DNA of 64,000 nucleotides from Ochrobactrum quorumnocens (GCF_002278035.1 NZ_CP022603.1:744001-808000), one strand, 5' to 3'; positions 26,173-37,338 are shown, numbered from the stretch's first letter. The notes: a model not told the origin generated them from the letters alone. Made by a program: numbers and translations.

Positions 26173-27149
26173 ATGTTTTCTGAATAACCCGAACACTCTG
26201 CCCCCCACCTATGTCGACCAATCGCGTGAGCGGGGGCAACTGATGTACATCATATGTGCCAAAGCTCTCCGGATAAAACGCGAAGCCCTCTGGCGCTTGC
26301 GGCGGGCTTCTCTCATCAATCAGAGGCGCACCGGACAATTCTGTCATCGGATCGGGAATGGCAGAGATCAGTCGACGTGTATAGGGATGGGTCGGGTTTG
26401 AAAATATCCGGTCCCATGGACCACTTTCCACAATCTGCCCGAAATACATCACGGCCACCCGATCACTCATGTGCTCCACAACACTCAAATCATGACTGAT
26501 CATGATATATGACAACCCTAACCGCTCTTTGAGTTCCAGCAGCAGGTTTATGATCTGCGCGCGGATGGAAACATCAAGCGCGGATACGGGCTCATCAAGC
26601 ACGATAACTTTCGGATTAAGCAACAATGCCCGCGCTATCCCGATACGCTGGCGCTGGCCACCGGAAAACTCATGCGGGTAACGCTTCGCCTGTTCTGGTT
26701 TCAAGCCAACCAGACGCAGGATTTCCTCAACTCGCCCTTCCATTTCGCTGCGTGATTTCACCCCATGAAGTCGCAGGGGCGCGGCCAGCGACGTGTAAAC
26801 CGTCTGACGCGGATTAAGCGAAGCAAAAGGGTCTTGAAAAACCATTTGCGCCATTTTTGCGCGTTCTAACCGCGAAGGTTCATCCCTGCCTGTGATAGGC
26901 TTCCCTTCAAAATAAATTTTCCCGCTCGTTGGCTTCTGCAAGCCAACAATGGAGAGTGCGAGCGTGGATTTGCCGCAACCGGATTCTCCGACGATGGACA
27001 GGCACTCGCCTTTGTTCAAGGTAAGACTGAGATTGTTGACAGCACGCAGCAATTGCGTCGACCGACTGAATATACCGCCACTTATAGGAAAGTGTACACT
27101 AAGATCATCAATACTGACCAAAGGCTCAGCTAATTTTGTGGATTGCATA

Positions 27150-27157
<8 letters not shown>
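26171..27157 (-). CDS. Dipeptide/oligopeptide-type ABC transporter ATPase (DppF/OppF-like)
   Basis: A 328-aa cytoplasmic ATPase with Walker A GESGCGKST, signature EFSGGQRQR, Walker B VIVLDEPVSALD and the C-terminal oligopeptide-ABC domain (HPYTRRLISAIPDP). It couples ATP hydrolysis to transport with the DppD-like partner. Its start overlaps the end of the preceding gene by eight bases. Last gene of the minus-strand operon starting with the amidohydrolase at 33396. Confidence 0.92.
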
Positions 27158-28126
<969 letters not shown>

Positions 28127-28130
<4 letters not shown>

Positions 28131-28948
28131 ACCTTACGCGTCCTCATATGCGGGTCGAGCCAGTCACGCAGGCCATCACCGAAAAGATTGAGCCCAAGCA
28201 CGGTAAAGAAGATGGCAAGGCCGGGAAAAATTGCTGCCCATGGTGCGCTCACAATGAGCTCACGCGCATCGGTGAGCATATTACCCCAGCTTGGTTCTGG
28301 TGGACTGATACCGAGGCCAAGATAAGAAAGTGCAGCTTCCGCCAGAATGGCGTCGCCCATACCAAGCGTACCAATGACGAGGATTGGTCCGATCATATTC
28401 GGCACAATCTGTGTGATCATGATGCGAACATCACTGTAGCCAAGCATCTTCGCTGCTTGAATATAGCCCTGCTTTTTAAGCGACAGCGTTGAGCTACGCG
28501 CAATGCGGCATGTCCATGACCAGTTCGTCAAACCGAGTGCAAGCAGGAGGCTCGGCAGACCGGGTCCGAGAACTGCCATGATCGCCAGAGCAAAAATCAG
28601 CGAAGGTATCGCCAGCATCAGATTGGTGAGGCCATTCACGAGATCATCCCACCAGCCGCCAAAATAACCGGCCGAAATACCAAAACAGAGCCCTATAACC
28701 GTGTTGATGCACTGCGATACGACACCGACAGTCAAAGAGACCTGCGCACCATAAAGGATGCGAGAATAGACATCGCGCCCTTGCGCATCAGTGCCAAACC
28801 AGAACTGCGCGTCTGGAGGCAGTTCTGCATTCATCAGGTCAGCATCGAGAACCGGATTATAGTGGGCCAGTAGCGGCGCAAATACTGCAGCCATCACAAT
28901 GATAGCGCATACAAGGCCGCCGAATACGAGATTGAAACGCAGTTTCAT
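28127..28948 (-). CDS. Dipeptide-type ABC transporter permease (DppC-like)
   Basis: A 273-aa inner-membrane permease with about six helices and the binding-protein-dependent transport motif near ALSYLGLGISPPEPSWGNML, characteristic of DppC/OppC. It pairs with the DppB-like permease, whose stop is only four bases upstream of this start. Confidence 0.92.
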
Positions 28949-28952
28949 GGGC

Positions 28953-29888
28953 TTACTCGTGGCTTATGCGCGGATCGATGACCGCGTAGAGGATGTCAAC
29001 GATCGTATTGATGGTGAGAAACCACAATACAATCACGAGAATTGCCCCCTGAACAACAGGAATGTCACGCATCGAAACACTGTCGATAAGCAAGGAACCG
29101 AGCCCCGGCCAGGAGAACAGCTTCTCAACCACTACGGCCTGCCCCATCATCGACCCGAACTGCAAGCCGATGGTCGTGATGATCAGCACCAGCGCATTGC
29201 GCATGACATGCCACTTCACAAGGCGAAAACTGTTCATGCCTTTCGAACGCGCTGTGCGGATGAAATCGGCACCCATGACTTCAAGCACTGCCGCACGCGT
29301 CGTCCGTGCCAGCAACGCAAGTGGTGCAACGCCCAACGTGAGAGCCGGCAGGATGATGTTGCGCAGGCCGCCATCTCCATAACCAAAACTTGGCAGCCAC
29401 CCGAGCGTCAGAGCGAAGAGGTACATGGCAAGCAAACCAAGCCAGAACTGCGGCAGCGAGAGGCCGGAAACCGCGCCTATCATCGTTACGCTGTCAAGAA
29501 TGCTTCCGGGCTTGAGCGCCGCCAGAAACCCAAGTGGTACACCGATCAGAATAGCAAAGCCCATGGCAGCAAAAGCCAGTTTAAGCGTCGGCCACATACG
29601 CTCCTGAATGAGCGAAACAACCGGCTGCCTTGACCGGTAGGAGGTACCGAGATCAAATTGTGCCAACTGAACCAGATAGTTGCCAAACCGCACATGAACA
29701 GGCTTGTCGAGCCCAAACTCCTGCGTGATTTTTTCAACCATTTTCGGGTCATTCATACCCTTGCCATTCGCAACAAGGCTGGTCGCGATGCTTCCAGGAA
29801 CAACACTGAAAATGACAAAGATCAGCAGCGATACCGCAATAATTGTGGGTATCATCTGCAAAACGCGGCGGACAATAAAATAGAGCAC
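28953..29888 (-). CDS. Dipeptide-type ABC transporter permease (DppB-like)
   Basis: A 311-aa permease with the family's N-terminal helix (LYFIVRRVLQMIPTIIAV), a periplasmic loop and five further helices, including the RTTRAAVLEVMGADFIRTARSKG coupling loop. The GTG at 29888 is taken as start because AAAGGAGG sits directly before it and DppB proteins begin at this point; the longer frame to 29957 would run through a hairpin. Confidence 0.88.
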   Translation of the reverse strand: MLYFIVRRVLQMIPTIIAVSLLIFVIFSVVPGSIATSLVANGKGMNDPKMVEKITQEFGLDKPVHVRFGNYLVQLAQFDLGTSYRSRQPVVSLIQERMWPTLKLAFAAMGFAILIGVPLGFLAALKPGSILDSVTMIGAVSGLSLPQFWLGLLAMYLFALTLGWLPSFGYGDGGLRNIILPALTLGVAPLALLARTTRAAVLEVMGADFIRTARSKGMNSFRLVKWHVMRNALVLIITTIGLQFGSMMGQAVVVEKLFSWPGLGSLLIDSVSMRDIPVVQGAILVIVLWFLTINTIVDILYAVIDPRISHE

Positions 29889-29940
29889 ACGGTCCTCCTT
29901 TCGGATCAGCGTGAAACACGCTGGAGCAAAGGGGATCAAT

Positions 29941-29964
29941 GGCCCGCTCGGAAACAAGCGGGCC
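29941..29964 (-). terminator. Intra-operon hairpin
   Basis: An 8-bp perfect stem GGCCCGCT / AGCGGGCC with an 8-nt loop lies between the binding-protein gene and the DppB-like gene, next to the dispersed palindromic element. Probably reduces readthrough or protects the binding-protein mRNA end. Confidence 0.55.
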
Positions 29965-29984
29965 GATCCAGATCAGCTTGAATT

Positions 29985-30085
29985 AGAGCGCATCCCGAAA
30001 AGTGCGAAACGGTTTTCGGAATAGCTGCGCGCTAAAACAAACAGTTTGAGCGCCGATCTGATTCAATCAGATCGAAATGCGCTCT
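29985..30085. repeat. Dispersed intergenic palindromic element, copy 1
   Basis: A roughly 100-bp element with 9-bp terminal inverted repeats (AGAGCGCAT / ATGCGCTCT), a CCCGAAAA-to-TTTTCGG hairpin in its left half and a GATCTGATT / AATCAGATC hairpin in its right half. Its right end supplies the TAG stop codon of the binding-protein gene. A close copy lies at 44833-44927 and a shorter relative at 47941-47985. Similar elements are common in Rhizobiales intergenic regions. Confidence 0.8.
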
Positions 30086-31679
30086 AACGACCGGACGGAA
30101 CCGTGTCATCCACCCAAAGCTTTTCATAGGACTGAACCGCGAGCTCTGCGGAATTCGGCTGCAGGCCATGAAGCCAGGGCTGATGTGCCATAACAGCCTT
30201 ATTGTAGTTGAAGAACCAGACCGGCGCTTCTTCCTGCAACAGATTGTTGGCTTTCTTCAGAAGCTCGTTCTTCTCTTCTTCGGTTTTAGCCAGTTTCGCT
30301 TCATCGACAATCTTATCGAATTCAGCATTAGCGAACTTCTGATAGTTGCATGCTGATTGCGGTGTCGTCGAATAGAAGCACTGCATTGCCGTCAAGGCAT
30401 CTGGACCGCTTTCAAGCGACCACATATAGGCCTGGAAATTACCGGCAGGAACCACATCAGCAAGCACGGACGCTTCCACAGGCTTGGCTTTCACCTTGAT
30501 CCCGACCTTGTCCAGCATCGGAATAATGGCTTGAACGATGGTCAGACCCCAGCTTTCATTCTGTGTTGCGGTCAGCTCAAATTCAAACCCGTCTGGATAA
30601 CCGGCTTCTGCAAGCAAGGCCTTGGCCTTTTCAGGATCATATGGATATGGCTTCGCATCCTTGTCAAAGGCAGGTGATGAGTTCGGGAGCCAGCCAACGG
30701 CACGGTAAGCCTTGTCTTTGACCAGACGTTTTATAATCAGATCGCTATCGATGGCGTAATTGATCGCCTGACGGACGCGCTTATCCTGAAACGGTTTGAA
30801 ATCCGGGTTAAAGCCGACGGCGCGAGTGTAAACCTCGGCAACCTCGACCATGTTCTTGGAAAGCTCTGGGTCTGCGAGATAAGCGGTGTATTGCGCCGGT
30901 CCAAGCACCGCCACGTCAATTTCCTTATTTCGGAACGCAACGTCACGTGCGGAGGCATCGCCCATGATCATGATGTTGATTTTGTTGGCATAAGGTTTGC
31001 CTTTTTCGTAATATTTGTCCCACTTTTCAACCGTCAGACGGGAGCCCGGAACATATTGGGCAAACTTGTATGGTCCGAGACCAATCGGATGCCGTTGGAA
31101 TTCGTCGCTGTCGCCCTGGCCCGCCGGATAGATTGCAGTATTGTTGCGCATGAACTGATAGCCAGGATCAATTGGCTGCTTGAGCGTGATTTCCAGCGTA
31201 TGATCATCGATCTTCTTCAGGCCGGAAATTTCCTTGGCCTTACCCTGCGTGTATTCTTCCGCACCCTTGATCTCCGCAATGTATCGCGCGGGTGGGAATG
31301 CCTTCTTTGGATCCATTATCCGGGTATAGCTCCAGATAATATCATCTGCTGTCAGCGGTTTACCGTTATGGAAAAATGCATCCTGACGCAGCTTGAAAGT
31401 ATAGACGAGCTTGTCGTCCGAAACGCTCACATCTGTTGCGAGACCCAAAACAGGCTTGTTCTGATCCGCATCCCAATCATAAAGCGTGCGATGAATGGCT
31501 TTCGCGTAAAATTCGTCCTGTGTCGCTGGCGACGATTGAACATCCAGCGTCGAGAAACTGTCCCCATAGGGCGCAACAAAATTGATGACGCCTCCTGAAC
31601 GCGGCTTGTCCGCAGCGTAAGCTGCAGTTCCCGCCATCAATGCAACGGACATCGCTGTAAGCAATGCAAATTTTCTCAT
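30084..31679 (-). CDS. Dipeptide-type ABC transporter substrate-binding protein
   Basis: A 531-aa periplasmic binding protein of SBP family 5 with a signal peptide (residues 1-22, ending AAYAA). The family pattern is clear: LRQDAFFHNGKPLTADDIIWSYTR, VRQAINYAIDSD and the C-terminal NLLQEEAPVWFFNY. It delivers a peptide or other amide to the DppBCDF-like system downstream. The neighbouring amidohydrolase suggests a ligand with a hydrolysable C-N bond rather than a simple dipeptide; that is inference. Confidence 0.92.
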   Translation of the reverse strand: MRKFALLTAMSVALMAGTAAYAADKPRSGGVINFVAPYGDSFSTLDVQSSPATQDEFYAKAIHRTLYDWDADQNKPVLGLATDVSVSDDKLVYTFKLRQDAFFHNGKPLTADDIIWSYTRIMDPKKAFPPARYIAEIKGAEEYTQGKAKEISGLKKIDDHTLEITLKQPIDPGYQFMRNNTAIYPAGQGDSDEFQRHPIGLGPYKFAQYVPGSRLTVEKWDKYYEKGKPYANKINIMIMGDASARDVAFRNKEIDVAVLGPAQYTAYLADPELSKNMVEVAEVYTRAVGFNPDFKPFQDKRVRQAINYAIDSDLIIKRLVKDKAYRAVGWLPNSSPAFDKDAKPYPYDPEKAKALLAEAGYPDGFEFELTATQNESWGLTIVQAIIPMLDKVGIKVKAKPVEASVLADVVPAGNFQAYMWSLESGPDALTAMQCFYSTTPQSACNYQKFANAEFDKIVDEAKLAKTEEEKNELLKKANNLLQEEAPVWFFNYNKAVMAHQPWLHGLQPNSAELAVQSYEKLWVDDTVPSGR

Positions 31680-31761
31680 AGTTGTCCCCTTTTTTACTTT
31701 GTTTTTGTTAGCCGAATGAACGTTTCAGGCAGCTTGGCCAAAGCTTCTCTGCCTGTCCTCC

Positions 31762-33396
31762 TTACGAACGTTCGAACACCACTTCGCCTTCACGAATGGT
31801 GAGCACGCATTGCGTATCGTTGAGAATTTCCGCTGGTTTTGCCGTGAGCATATTGCGCGAAAAGACCGCAATATCAGCCACCTGCCCTGGTATAAGTTTA
31901 CCCTTCACTTTCTCGAGCTTTTGCGAGAAAGCGCCATATTCGGTATAGACTTGGAGTGCCTCTTCAATGGAAACGCGCTCACGCGCATCCATGACCGTTC
32001 CCTTGCCCGTTTCGCGCGTCAACATCGAATAGATATTAGGGTAAGGGTTGGGATGGCAAACCGGCGCATCGCTGCCTGTTGCCGGTTTGAACCCGAGGTC
32101 CTTCCACGTCTTGAGCGGATAGCTCGATAACGCCTTTTCTTCACCCAGCACTGAAACATAGGCGTCGCCAAAGTCGTAGATGAAAACCTGCTGCGGGCAG
32201 GGATAGATGCCGGCCTTTTTCATCCGTTCATGCTGTTCAGGCGTAGAGAAGCCGCAATGCTCGATACGGTGGCGGCGATCAGGATCAGGATGAGCTGCAA
32301 GCGCCTTTTCATAGGCTGTGATGAGCTGACCGATGGCCGCATCGCCAATCGCATGACATGCAAGCTGATAACCTTTTTTATGGGCATCCAGAACAAGCGC
32401 TTCCAGTTCCGCATCAGGCAATATCTGTACGCCGATATTGTTATCGCCACCCAGATAAGGCTTGCTCATCCATGCTGTGCGCCCACCTGCCGAACCATCG
32501 AGGAATATTTTGACAGCACCAACTGTCAGCATATCGTCGCCGACACCCGACACCAGCCCTGCCTCGTAGCATTTCTCAACGATCGACGGCCCAGGATCGC
32601 CCAGCAACACCAGCCAGGTGCGTACTGGCAATCGCCTCTGAAGTTTCGCTAAGTTGTAAGCGCGAATTTCATCAAAGCCTGCAACCTGTCCGACGGCTGC
32701 ATCCATAACGCTTGTAATACCATATGAAAGCAGCAGATTGCCTGCAGCTTCAATGGCCTCGATCATCTCTTCCGTAGTGGCCTTGGGGATTGCCTTGCGA
32801 ACCGCACCCTGTGCGTTTTCGGCGACCATTCCGGTCAGCACGCCATTTTGCTGTTCAATCAAGCCACCATCTGGCACAGGTGATCTTTCATCAATACCTG
32901 CTAGTTCAAAAGCTTTCGAATTGAAGATCGAAACGTGTCCGCAGGCACGCACCAGCATGACTGGATGGTTTGGAGCGACAGCATCAAGTTCTGATTTATG
33001 CGGATGACGACCGATATCGAGCTTGGTCTGATCATAACCACGCGCCCTGATCCATGTCCCTGGGGGAACAGAGGCCGCCATATCGCGTATCGCACCAAGC
33101 AGGCTTTCCAAAGTGGGCGCAGCCTTCGGCGTAGCATCAAGCCATTTGAGTGTCAGCCCAATTGATATCAGGTGAAGATGAGAATCGTTTAATCCGGGGG
33201 TAGCGAAGCTCCCCTTCAGATCGATCACTTTTGTCTTGTCGCCTTTGAGAGACCAGATTTGATCTTTGTTACCAGCGGCAAGTACCTTGCCTTGCCAGAT
33301 TGCCAGGGCTTCAACCGTGCCCTCTTCGTATCCACACCAGATCGTGCCGTTATAAATAATGGTATCAGCACGCAATTCGGGCATTACAACAGACAT
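31762..33396 (-). CDS. YtcJ-like amidohydrolase
   Basis: A 544-aa protein of the amidohydrolase superfamily. The metal-binding HxH is in PGLNDSHLHL (about residue 72), with further histidines in ACHAIGDAAIG and RIEHCGFS and an Asp in TGSDAPVC. The family hydrolyses amides or cyclic imides in the cytoplasm. GGGAGGGG precedes the ATG. It heads the minus-strand operon that continues with the peptide-type ABC transporter, so transporter and hydrolase probably handle the same compound. No signal peptide. Confidence 0.85.
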   Translation of the reverse strand: MSVVMPELRADTIIYNGTIWCGYEEGTVEALAIWQGKVLAAGNKDQIWSLKGDKTKVIDLKGSFATPGLNDSHLHLISIGLTLKWLDATPKAAPTLESLLGAIRDMAASVPPGTWIRARGYDQTKLDIGRHPHKSELDAVAPNHPVMLVRACGHVSIFNSKAFELAGIDERSPVPDGGLIEQQNGVLTGMVAENAQGAVRKAIPKATTEEMIEAIEAAGNLLLSYGITSVMDAAVGQVAGFDEIRAYNLAKLQRRLPVRTWLVLLGDPGPSIVEKCYEAGLVSGVGDDMLTVGAVKIFLDGSAGGRTAWMSKPYLGGDNNIGVQILPDAELEALVLDAHKKGYQLACHAIGDAAIGQLITAYEKALAAHPDPDRRHRIEHCGFSTPEQHERMKKAGIYPCPQQVFIYDFGDAYVSVLGEEKALSSYPLKTWKDLGFKPATGSDAPVCHPNPYPNIYSMLTRETGKGTVMDARERVSIEEALQVYTEYGAFSQKLEKVKGKLIPGQVADIAVFSRNMLTAKPAEILNDTQCVLTIREGEVVFERS

Positions 33397-33697
33397 TCAG
33401 CGATCCCCTCCCTAAGTCACGCCTTCATAGAAGATGATCAGAGTTCCACTGATGGATCAACCGTGCAAGCCTTTGATGTGACAAATTTTGTGGGAGTATT
33501 TTATTCGAATCGACGACATGGTCGTCGTTTTGTTGAAACTTTTGCAAAGGTGCGCAACTCAGAAATGGAGAGCTGAATGCCTAAAAGCCCTTATCGCAAC
33601 ACTCTGTAGCCAGCTTTAGCCATGTGTTTTGCATTGAATGCCTTGACCGCCGCTTCTGCGAAGGGCAAATCAAAGTCGCATTATATGGGATCAAAAG
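33397..33697. other. Intergenic region without a credible gene
   Basis: About 300 bp between the divergent amidohydrolase and bioM genes. It must hold both promoters, but I see no strong palindrome and no TTATMKATAA-type BioR box. Short frames here lack ribosome-binding sites and coding character. Confidence 0.5.
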
Positions 33698-34375
33698 TTG
33701 AACATTCTGTTTGATAGAGCGGAAGCGAAATTTGCCGATAAGGTGGTGCTGGAACCGCTTTCAGTCGAGCTTTCGGAACGACGTATCGGCATCATCGGCT
33801 TGAATGGTTCTGGAAAGAGCACCTTTTCGCGTATGATAAATGGGCTTGTTCTTCCCTCATCAGGCCGCGTCGTGACAAATGGCCACGATACCGCGAGTAA
33901 TGGGGCGAAGGTTCGCGCTGCTGTTGGCTATATCTTCCAGAACCCCGCGAATCAAATCGTGCTACCGCTGATAAAAGACGATATTGCATTGGGTCTTCAA
34001 TCGCGTGGGCTCAGCAAGCAGGAAATAGCCGTCGTGGTCTCTAGCGTACTGGATCGTGTCGGAATTACGCATCTGGCAGAACGCAGGGCACATGAGTTAT
34101 CCGGTGGCGAGCTTCAGCTTGCAGCGCTCGCTTCGGTTCTCGTTACATCTCCCGATATTGTCATTATGGACGAGCCAACCAATCAACTCGATTTGAGAAA
34201 CAGGAATATCGTAGAACGCACCATTCGTGATCTTGATGAGAATATTATCGTGGTCAGCCATGATCTAACCTTGCTTTCAGGCTTCGACCGCGTACTGCTC
34301 TTCCATCAAGGCAAGCTGATCGATGACGGCCCAGCTGACGAGACGATTGCCCATTATCTGGCCCTCGCGTCATGA
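33698..34375 (+). CDS. bioM: Biotin ECF transporter ATPase BioM
   Basis: A 225-aa CbiO-type ABC ATPase with Walker A GLNGSGKST, a Q-loop YIFQNPANQIV, signature LSGGELQ and Walker B IVIMDEPTNQLD. It energises the BioMNY biotin uptake system. The start is a TTG at 33698; an ATG at 33685 is out of frame. The next two genes encode BioN and BioY, and bioM and bioN overlap by ATGA. Confidence 0.9.
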   Translation: MNILFDRAEAKFADKVVLEPLSVELSERRIGIIGLNGSGKSTFSRMINGLVLPSSGRVVTNGHDTASNGAKVRAAVGYIFQNPANQIVLPLIKDDIALGLQSRGLSKQEIAVVVSSVLDRVGITHLAERRAHELSGGELQLAALASVLVTSPDIVIMDEPTNQLDLRNRNIVERTIRDLDENIIVVSHDLTLLSGFDRVLLFHQGKLIDDGPADETIAHYLALAS

Positions 34376-34989
34376 ACTTTTATGAAGTTCGCAGCGATGG
34401 GCTGGTTCATCGAATACCGCCGGCAATCAAGCTCATTACCCTTTTCGGGTTAAGCGTCGTTCTGTTTATCCTCAATTCTCCCGCAAATCTCGGAGTTGTA
34501 ACTGCATTGGTCGTCGCTGGCTCGCTAATTTCGAGCCGAACCGCTGTTGTCCAATGGCTAAGGTCATGGCCACTTCTCCTGACGATTGGTGTGGTTGTTG
34601 CTTGGACCGCGTATGCAGACGAAGTTCAAACAGCTTCCATTGTTCTGATGCGGTTAGGATCGTTGACCCTCTTTGCCACCGTGATTACTGCCACAACGTC
34701 GATTGGCCAGTTTATTGACACGCTAACCAAAGTCGCTCGACCGTTTGAGACGATGGGCATATGTAATGCCCGCGATATCGGACTGGCAATCGGACTGGTG
34801 ATCCGCTTCGTTCCGGAGGTGCACGCGCGCTACAGATCAGTAACGCAGGCACATCGCGCACGGGGGCTGAAAATGCGGCTATCCACGGTGATTGTACCGA
34901 TGGTAATTGGCACGTTACAAAGTGCAGACGAAATTGCGAATGCCATTGATGCTAGGTGCATTCGCAATCTACAGCGCAAACAGAATTAA
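34372..34989 (+). CDS. bioN: Biotin ECF transporter membrane component BioN
   Basis: A 205-aa membrane protein of the CbiQ/EcfT family with four or five helices and the Ala-Arg-Gly coupling signature (TQAHRARGLKMR) plus a second A-R-C-I-R motif near the C-terminus, which contact the ATPase. It joins BioM and BioY in the inner membrane. Confidence 0.9.
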   Translation: MNFYEVRSDGLVHRIPPAIKLITLFGLSVVLFILNSPANLGVVTALVVAGSLISSRTAVVQWLRSWPLLLTIGVVVAWTAYADEVQTASIVLMRLGSLTLFATVITATTSIGQFIDTLTKVARPFETMGICNARDIGLAIGLVIRFVPEVHARYRSVTQAHRARGLKMRLSTVIVPMVIGTLQSADEIANAIDARCIRNLQRKQN

Positions 34990-35052
34990 GTACAGACACG
35001 CAAGCGCATTACCGCTTCGACAACAAGATGCAGCAGCAAGAAGGTACAAGAC

Positions 35053-35613
35053 GTGCAAACGAGATCTTTGGTTATGATCGCGCTATTTACAGCAATCATC
35101 GTGGTGCTGGGCTTGATACCGCCAATTATGCTCACCTTTGTTCCTGTCCCTATCCATGCGCAGAGCCTGGGGGTTTTGCTCGCTGGTGTCGTACTTGGTG
35201 GACGCGGAGGCACACTTTCGGTCTTGTTGCTGATTGCGCTCGTCGCAATCGGCCTACCCGTTTTGGCTGGAGGCAGAGGCGGTCCCGGCATCTTCCTCAG
35301 CCCGACGGCTGGATATCTCGTTGGTTTCCTACCAGCTGCATTTGTGACAGGCTGGATTTCCGGAAAAGTAGCTCAAGGTACCAATGGTGGCTGGAAAACA
35401 TTTACAGGTTTTTTCTTTGCAGCAACAATAGGCGTCCTCATCGACCATCTATTCGGTATCGCTTGGCTCATCGTTTATGTTGGCTTATCTCCGTTGGCAG
35501 CTCTCGTCGGAGACCTCGTGTTCGTGCCTGGTGATCTGCTCAAAGCAGCTGTCGCAGCCTATGTGGGTCAATTCATACTCGTGAATTTCGGAAATAGGTT
35601 GCGCGAGATTTAA
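35053..35613 (+). CDS. bioY: Biotin transporter substrate-specificity protein BioY
   Basis: A 186-aa six-helix S-component. The motif GGRGGPGIFLSPTAGYLVGF (near residue 75) is the biotin-binding signature of BioY, and the C-terminus has the FVPGDLLKAAVAAYV motif. The GTG at 35053 follows an AAGAAGGT site. No biotin biosynthesis gene is near, so this serves import. Confidence 0.93.
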   Translation: MQTRSLVMIALFTAIIVVLGLIPPIMLTFVPVPIHAQSLGVLLAGVVLGGRGGTLSVLLLIALVAIGLPVLAGGRGGPGIFLSPTAGYLVGFLPAAFVTGWISGKVAQGTNGGWKTFTGFFFAATIGVLIDHLFGIAWLIVYVGLSPLAALVGDLVFVPGDLLKAAVAAYVGQFILVNFGNRLREI

Positions 35614-35828
35614 GCTAAGGCGAATGTCAAAAGCGACACTCGGAGGGGACAAGAACTCGGCTGCCAATTCGTTGGCCACGGGAAGAACCGAAAAAAGCCG
35701 TGTTTTCTATACTGTGGTGTTCGGTTGATACAACCGTCACTCCATGGAGAAAACGGGCGAAACAGAGAACTGTTCCACTCGTTTTTCAGCATAATAAGCA
35801 TAATATCTTGCGCAGACCGGGCGAATTG

Positions 35829-36233
35829 CTACTTGGCCCAGCGGCCTTCATATTTGAACTCTGGAGCTTTTTGAATTTCTTCCTTGGTAGAGTTCATAAC
35901 AGCAGACCATTTTTTCTCATCATCAAAGTAGGTGATATCTACCGCTTCAGGGCTCACCACAACATACTTCTCACCCACGCCCAAAAATCCTCCGACGGAG
36001 ACGATATATCCTGCCAGCTGGCCATCCGAGATAATCAGATCTTTAATCTCGCCGATGTTCGCATTGTCGCCATTCAGGATACTAAGACCAATCAGATTGT
36101 AGCTGAGCACATCTGTTGGCTTCGCTGTAACAAATACTTCCGTTTGCGTTTCCTCTGTCATCGTCGCGGTTTGTGCATTGGCAAAGGAAATTATTGCGAG
36201 ACCTGCAGCGGCAGTCAGAATAAAACGACGCAT
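35829..36233 (-). CDS. PRC-barrel domain protein, exported
   Basis: A 134-aa protein with a signal peptide (residues 1-20, ending FANAQ) and a PRC-barrel domain (about 40-100; SILNGDNANIGEIKDLII and YIVSVGGFLGVGEKYVVV). Exported PRC-barrel proteins are frequent in Rhizobiales and are linked to envelope stress, with no firm biochemical role. A perfect 16-bp palindrome lies about 100 bp upstream. Confidence 0.85.
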   Translation of the reverse strand: MRRFILTAAAGLAIISFANAQTATMTEETQTEVFVTAKPTDVLSYNLIGLSILNGDNANIGEIKDLIISDGQLAGYIVSVGGFLGVGEKYVVVSPEAVDITYFDDEKKWSAVMNSTKEEIQKAPEFKYEGRWAK

Positions 36234-36333
36234 TAATAATTCTCCAGAACGGCATCATGACGTAGTTGTCATCATCAAAATGCGTAAGGTCGAATATTGG
36301 TTCCGATAAAACTGCTTAAAGACGACATATGCG

Positions 36334-36349
36334 TGTTGTCATGACAACA
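36334..36349. promoter_or_regulatory. Perfect 16-bp palindrome in a divergent promoter gap
   Basis: TGTTGTCATGACAACA is a perfect palindrome in the gap between the divergent PRC-barrel gene and the membrane protein at 36508. It has the shape of a dimeric regulator's operator. The regulator is unknown. Confidence 0.5.
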
Positions 36350-36507
36350 AGACTCAACTGACCACCTATTGGAAAGATAAGGCACTCCCTAAATTATACG
36401 GGCCGTAATCTTACGTTACTGGAAAGACGATAATTCTATTTAAGTACCACCTAATGCTCCGCTAGATGACACATCCTCCCCTATCAATAACCAAAGATGT
36501 TAAATCT

Positions 36508-37338
36508 ATGAGTGATAATTACACATTGCCAGATTTGTCTGGTGTCCTTCCTGTCCGCCCAATCCAAGTGAAAAAGCATGGTTTTGCGGATAAATGGAAA
36601 CTGATGTTTCTCGCGATGATCTTCGCACTCATATCTGTCGTTGTCACTGTTGCGTGGGGACCAGGCTTGTACGCTGATTACCTCATCAAGAACGATCCAC
36701 TGATCATTGAGGATGCTACTATTTTCGATGGTAACTGCCGCACCAAGAAAATGATCACCGAGTGCAAAGCGACCCTCTCTTACCGATATGAAGGCGAAAA
36801 CAAACTCAAGTCCGTAGACTTTTCCTTCCTCAGCCTCTCCAGCGGCGACTATGAAACTGATGTTGTGGTTCAAAAATCGGACCCCAATAATGCAACCCTC
36901 ACACTTGCGCTGGATGAGTTTTGGAACCGTCTTTCGGTCGGCGTCGTGCTTGTTGGCATCATGATTGCCACTTGCATCCTCTTCATCAAGCGTTTTGTTC
37001 TGATTTCAAGCTCCATCTCCGCCACAAAAACAGCTTCGATGTTGCGGCTAAGCTGGGCAAAAATTACCTCACGCAAAGAGAGCATGGGGCGGATAAAACT
37101 TGGCTACTCGCCTCTGGTTACACATTCAAAAAAGCGAACGATCCTGTCCAGCTTTGCGAAAAATGAAGTGCCTTATCTTCATTATGATGAGAAAAGCAAT
37201 GAGACCTTCGGCCTTGTCGCGGTGCGCGCTGACGATAGGTTGCCTGTGCTGCTTGACGATCGGTTCGAAAGACTGGATTTAACGCCCTCTGAACGCGCAA
37301 GTGGGGAACAAGTGCTTACAAATCGGCTGGTTAGCTGA
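36508..37338 (+). CDS. Hypothetical two-helix membrane protein
   Basis: I do not recognise this protein. It has a short N-terminal cytoplasmic part, one membrane helix (about residues 32-54 of the 276-aa form), an extracytoplasmic domain of about 85 residues with two cysteines (GNCRTKKMITEC), a second helix (about 143-163) and a cytoplasmic C-terminal domain. The start is uncertain: an in-frame ATG at 36466 would add 14 residues and neither start has a strong ribosome-binding site. It could be an envelope sensor or scaffold. Confidence 0.65.
   Translation: MSDNYTLPDLSGVLPVRPIQVKKHGFADKWKLMFLAMIFALISVVVTVAWGPGLYADYLIKNDPLIIEDATIFDGNCRTKKMITECKATLSYRYEGENKLKSVDFSFLSLSSGDYETDVVVQKSDPNNATLTLALDEFWNRLSVGVVLVGIMIATCILFIKRFVLISSSISATKTASMLRLSWAKITSRKESMGRIKLGYSPLVTHSKKRTILSSFAKNEVPYLHYDEKSNETFGLVAVRADDRLPVLLDDRFERLDLTPSERASGEQVLTNRLVS

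Noticed and set aside
33397..33697. BioR operator ahead of bioM
   Set aside because: No TTATMKATAA-type palindrome was seen in the gap.
34956..35534. Open frame of 192 codons overlapping bioN and bioY in another frame
   Set aside because: BioY has its family signature in the alternative frame; this one is rich in Cys, Arg and Trp, typical of a shadow.
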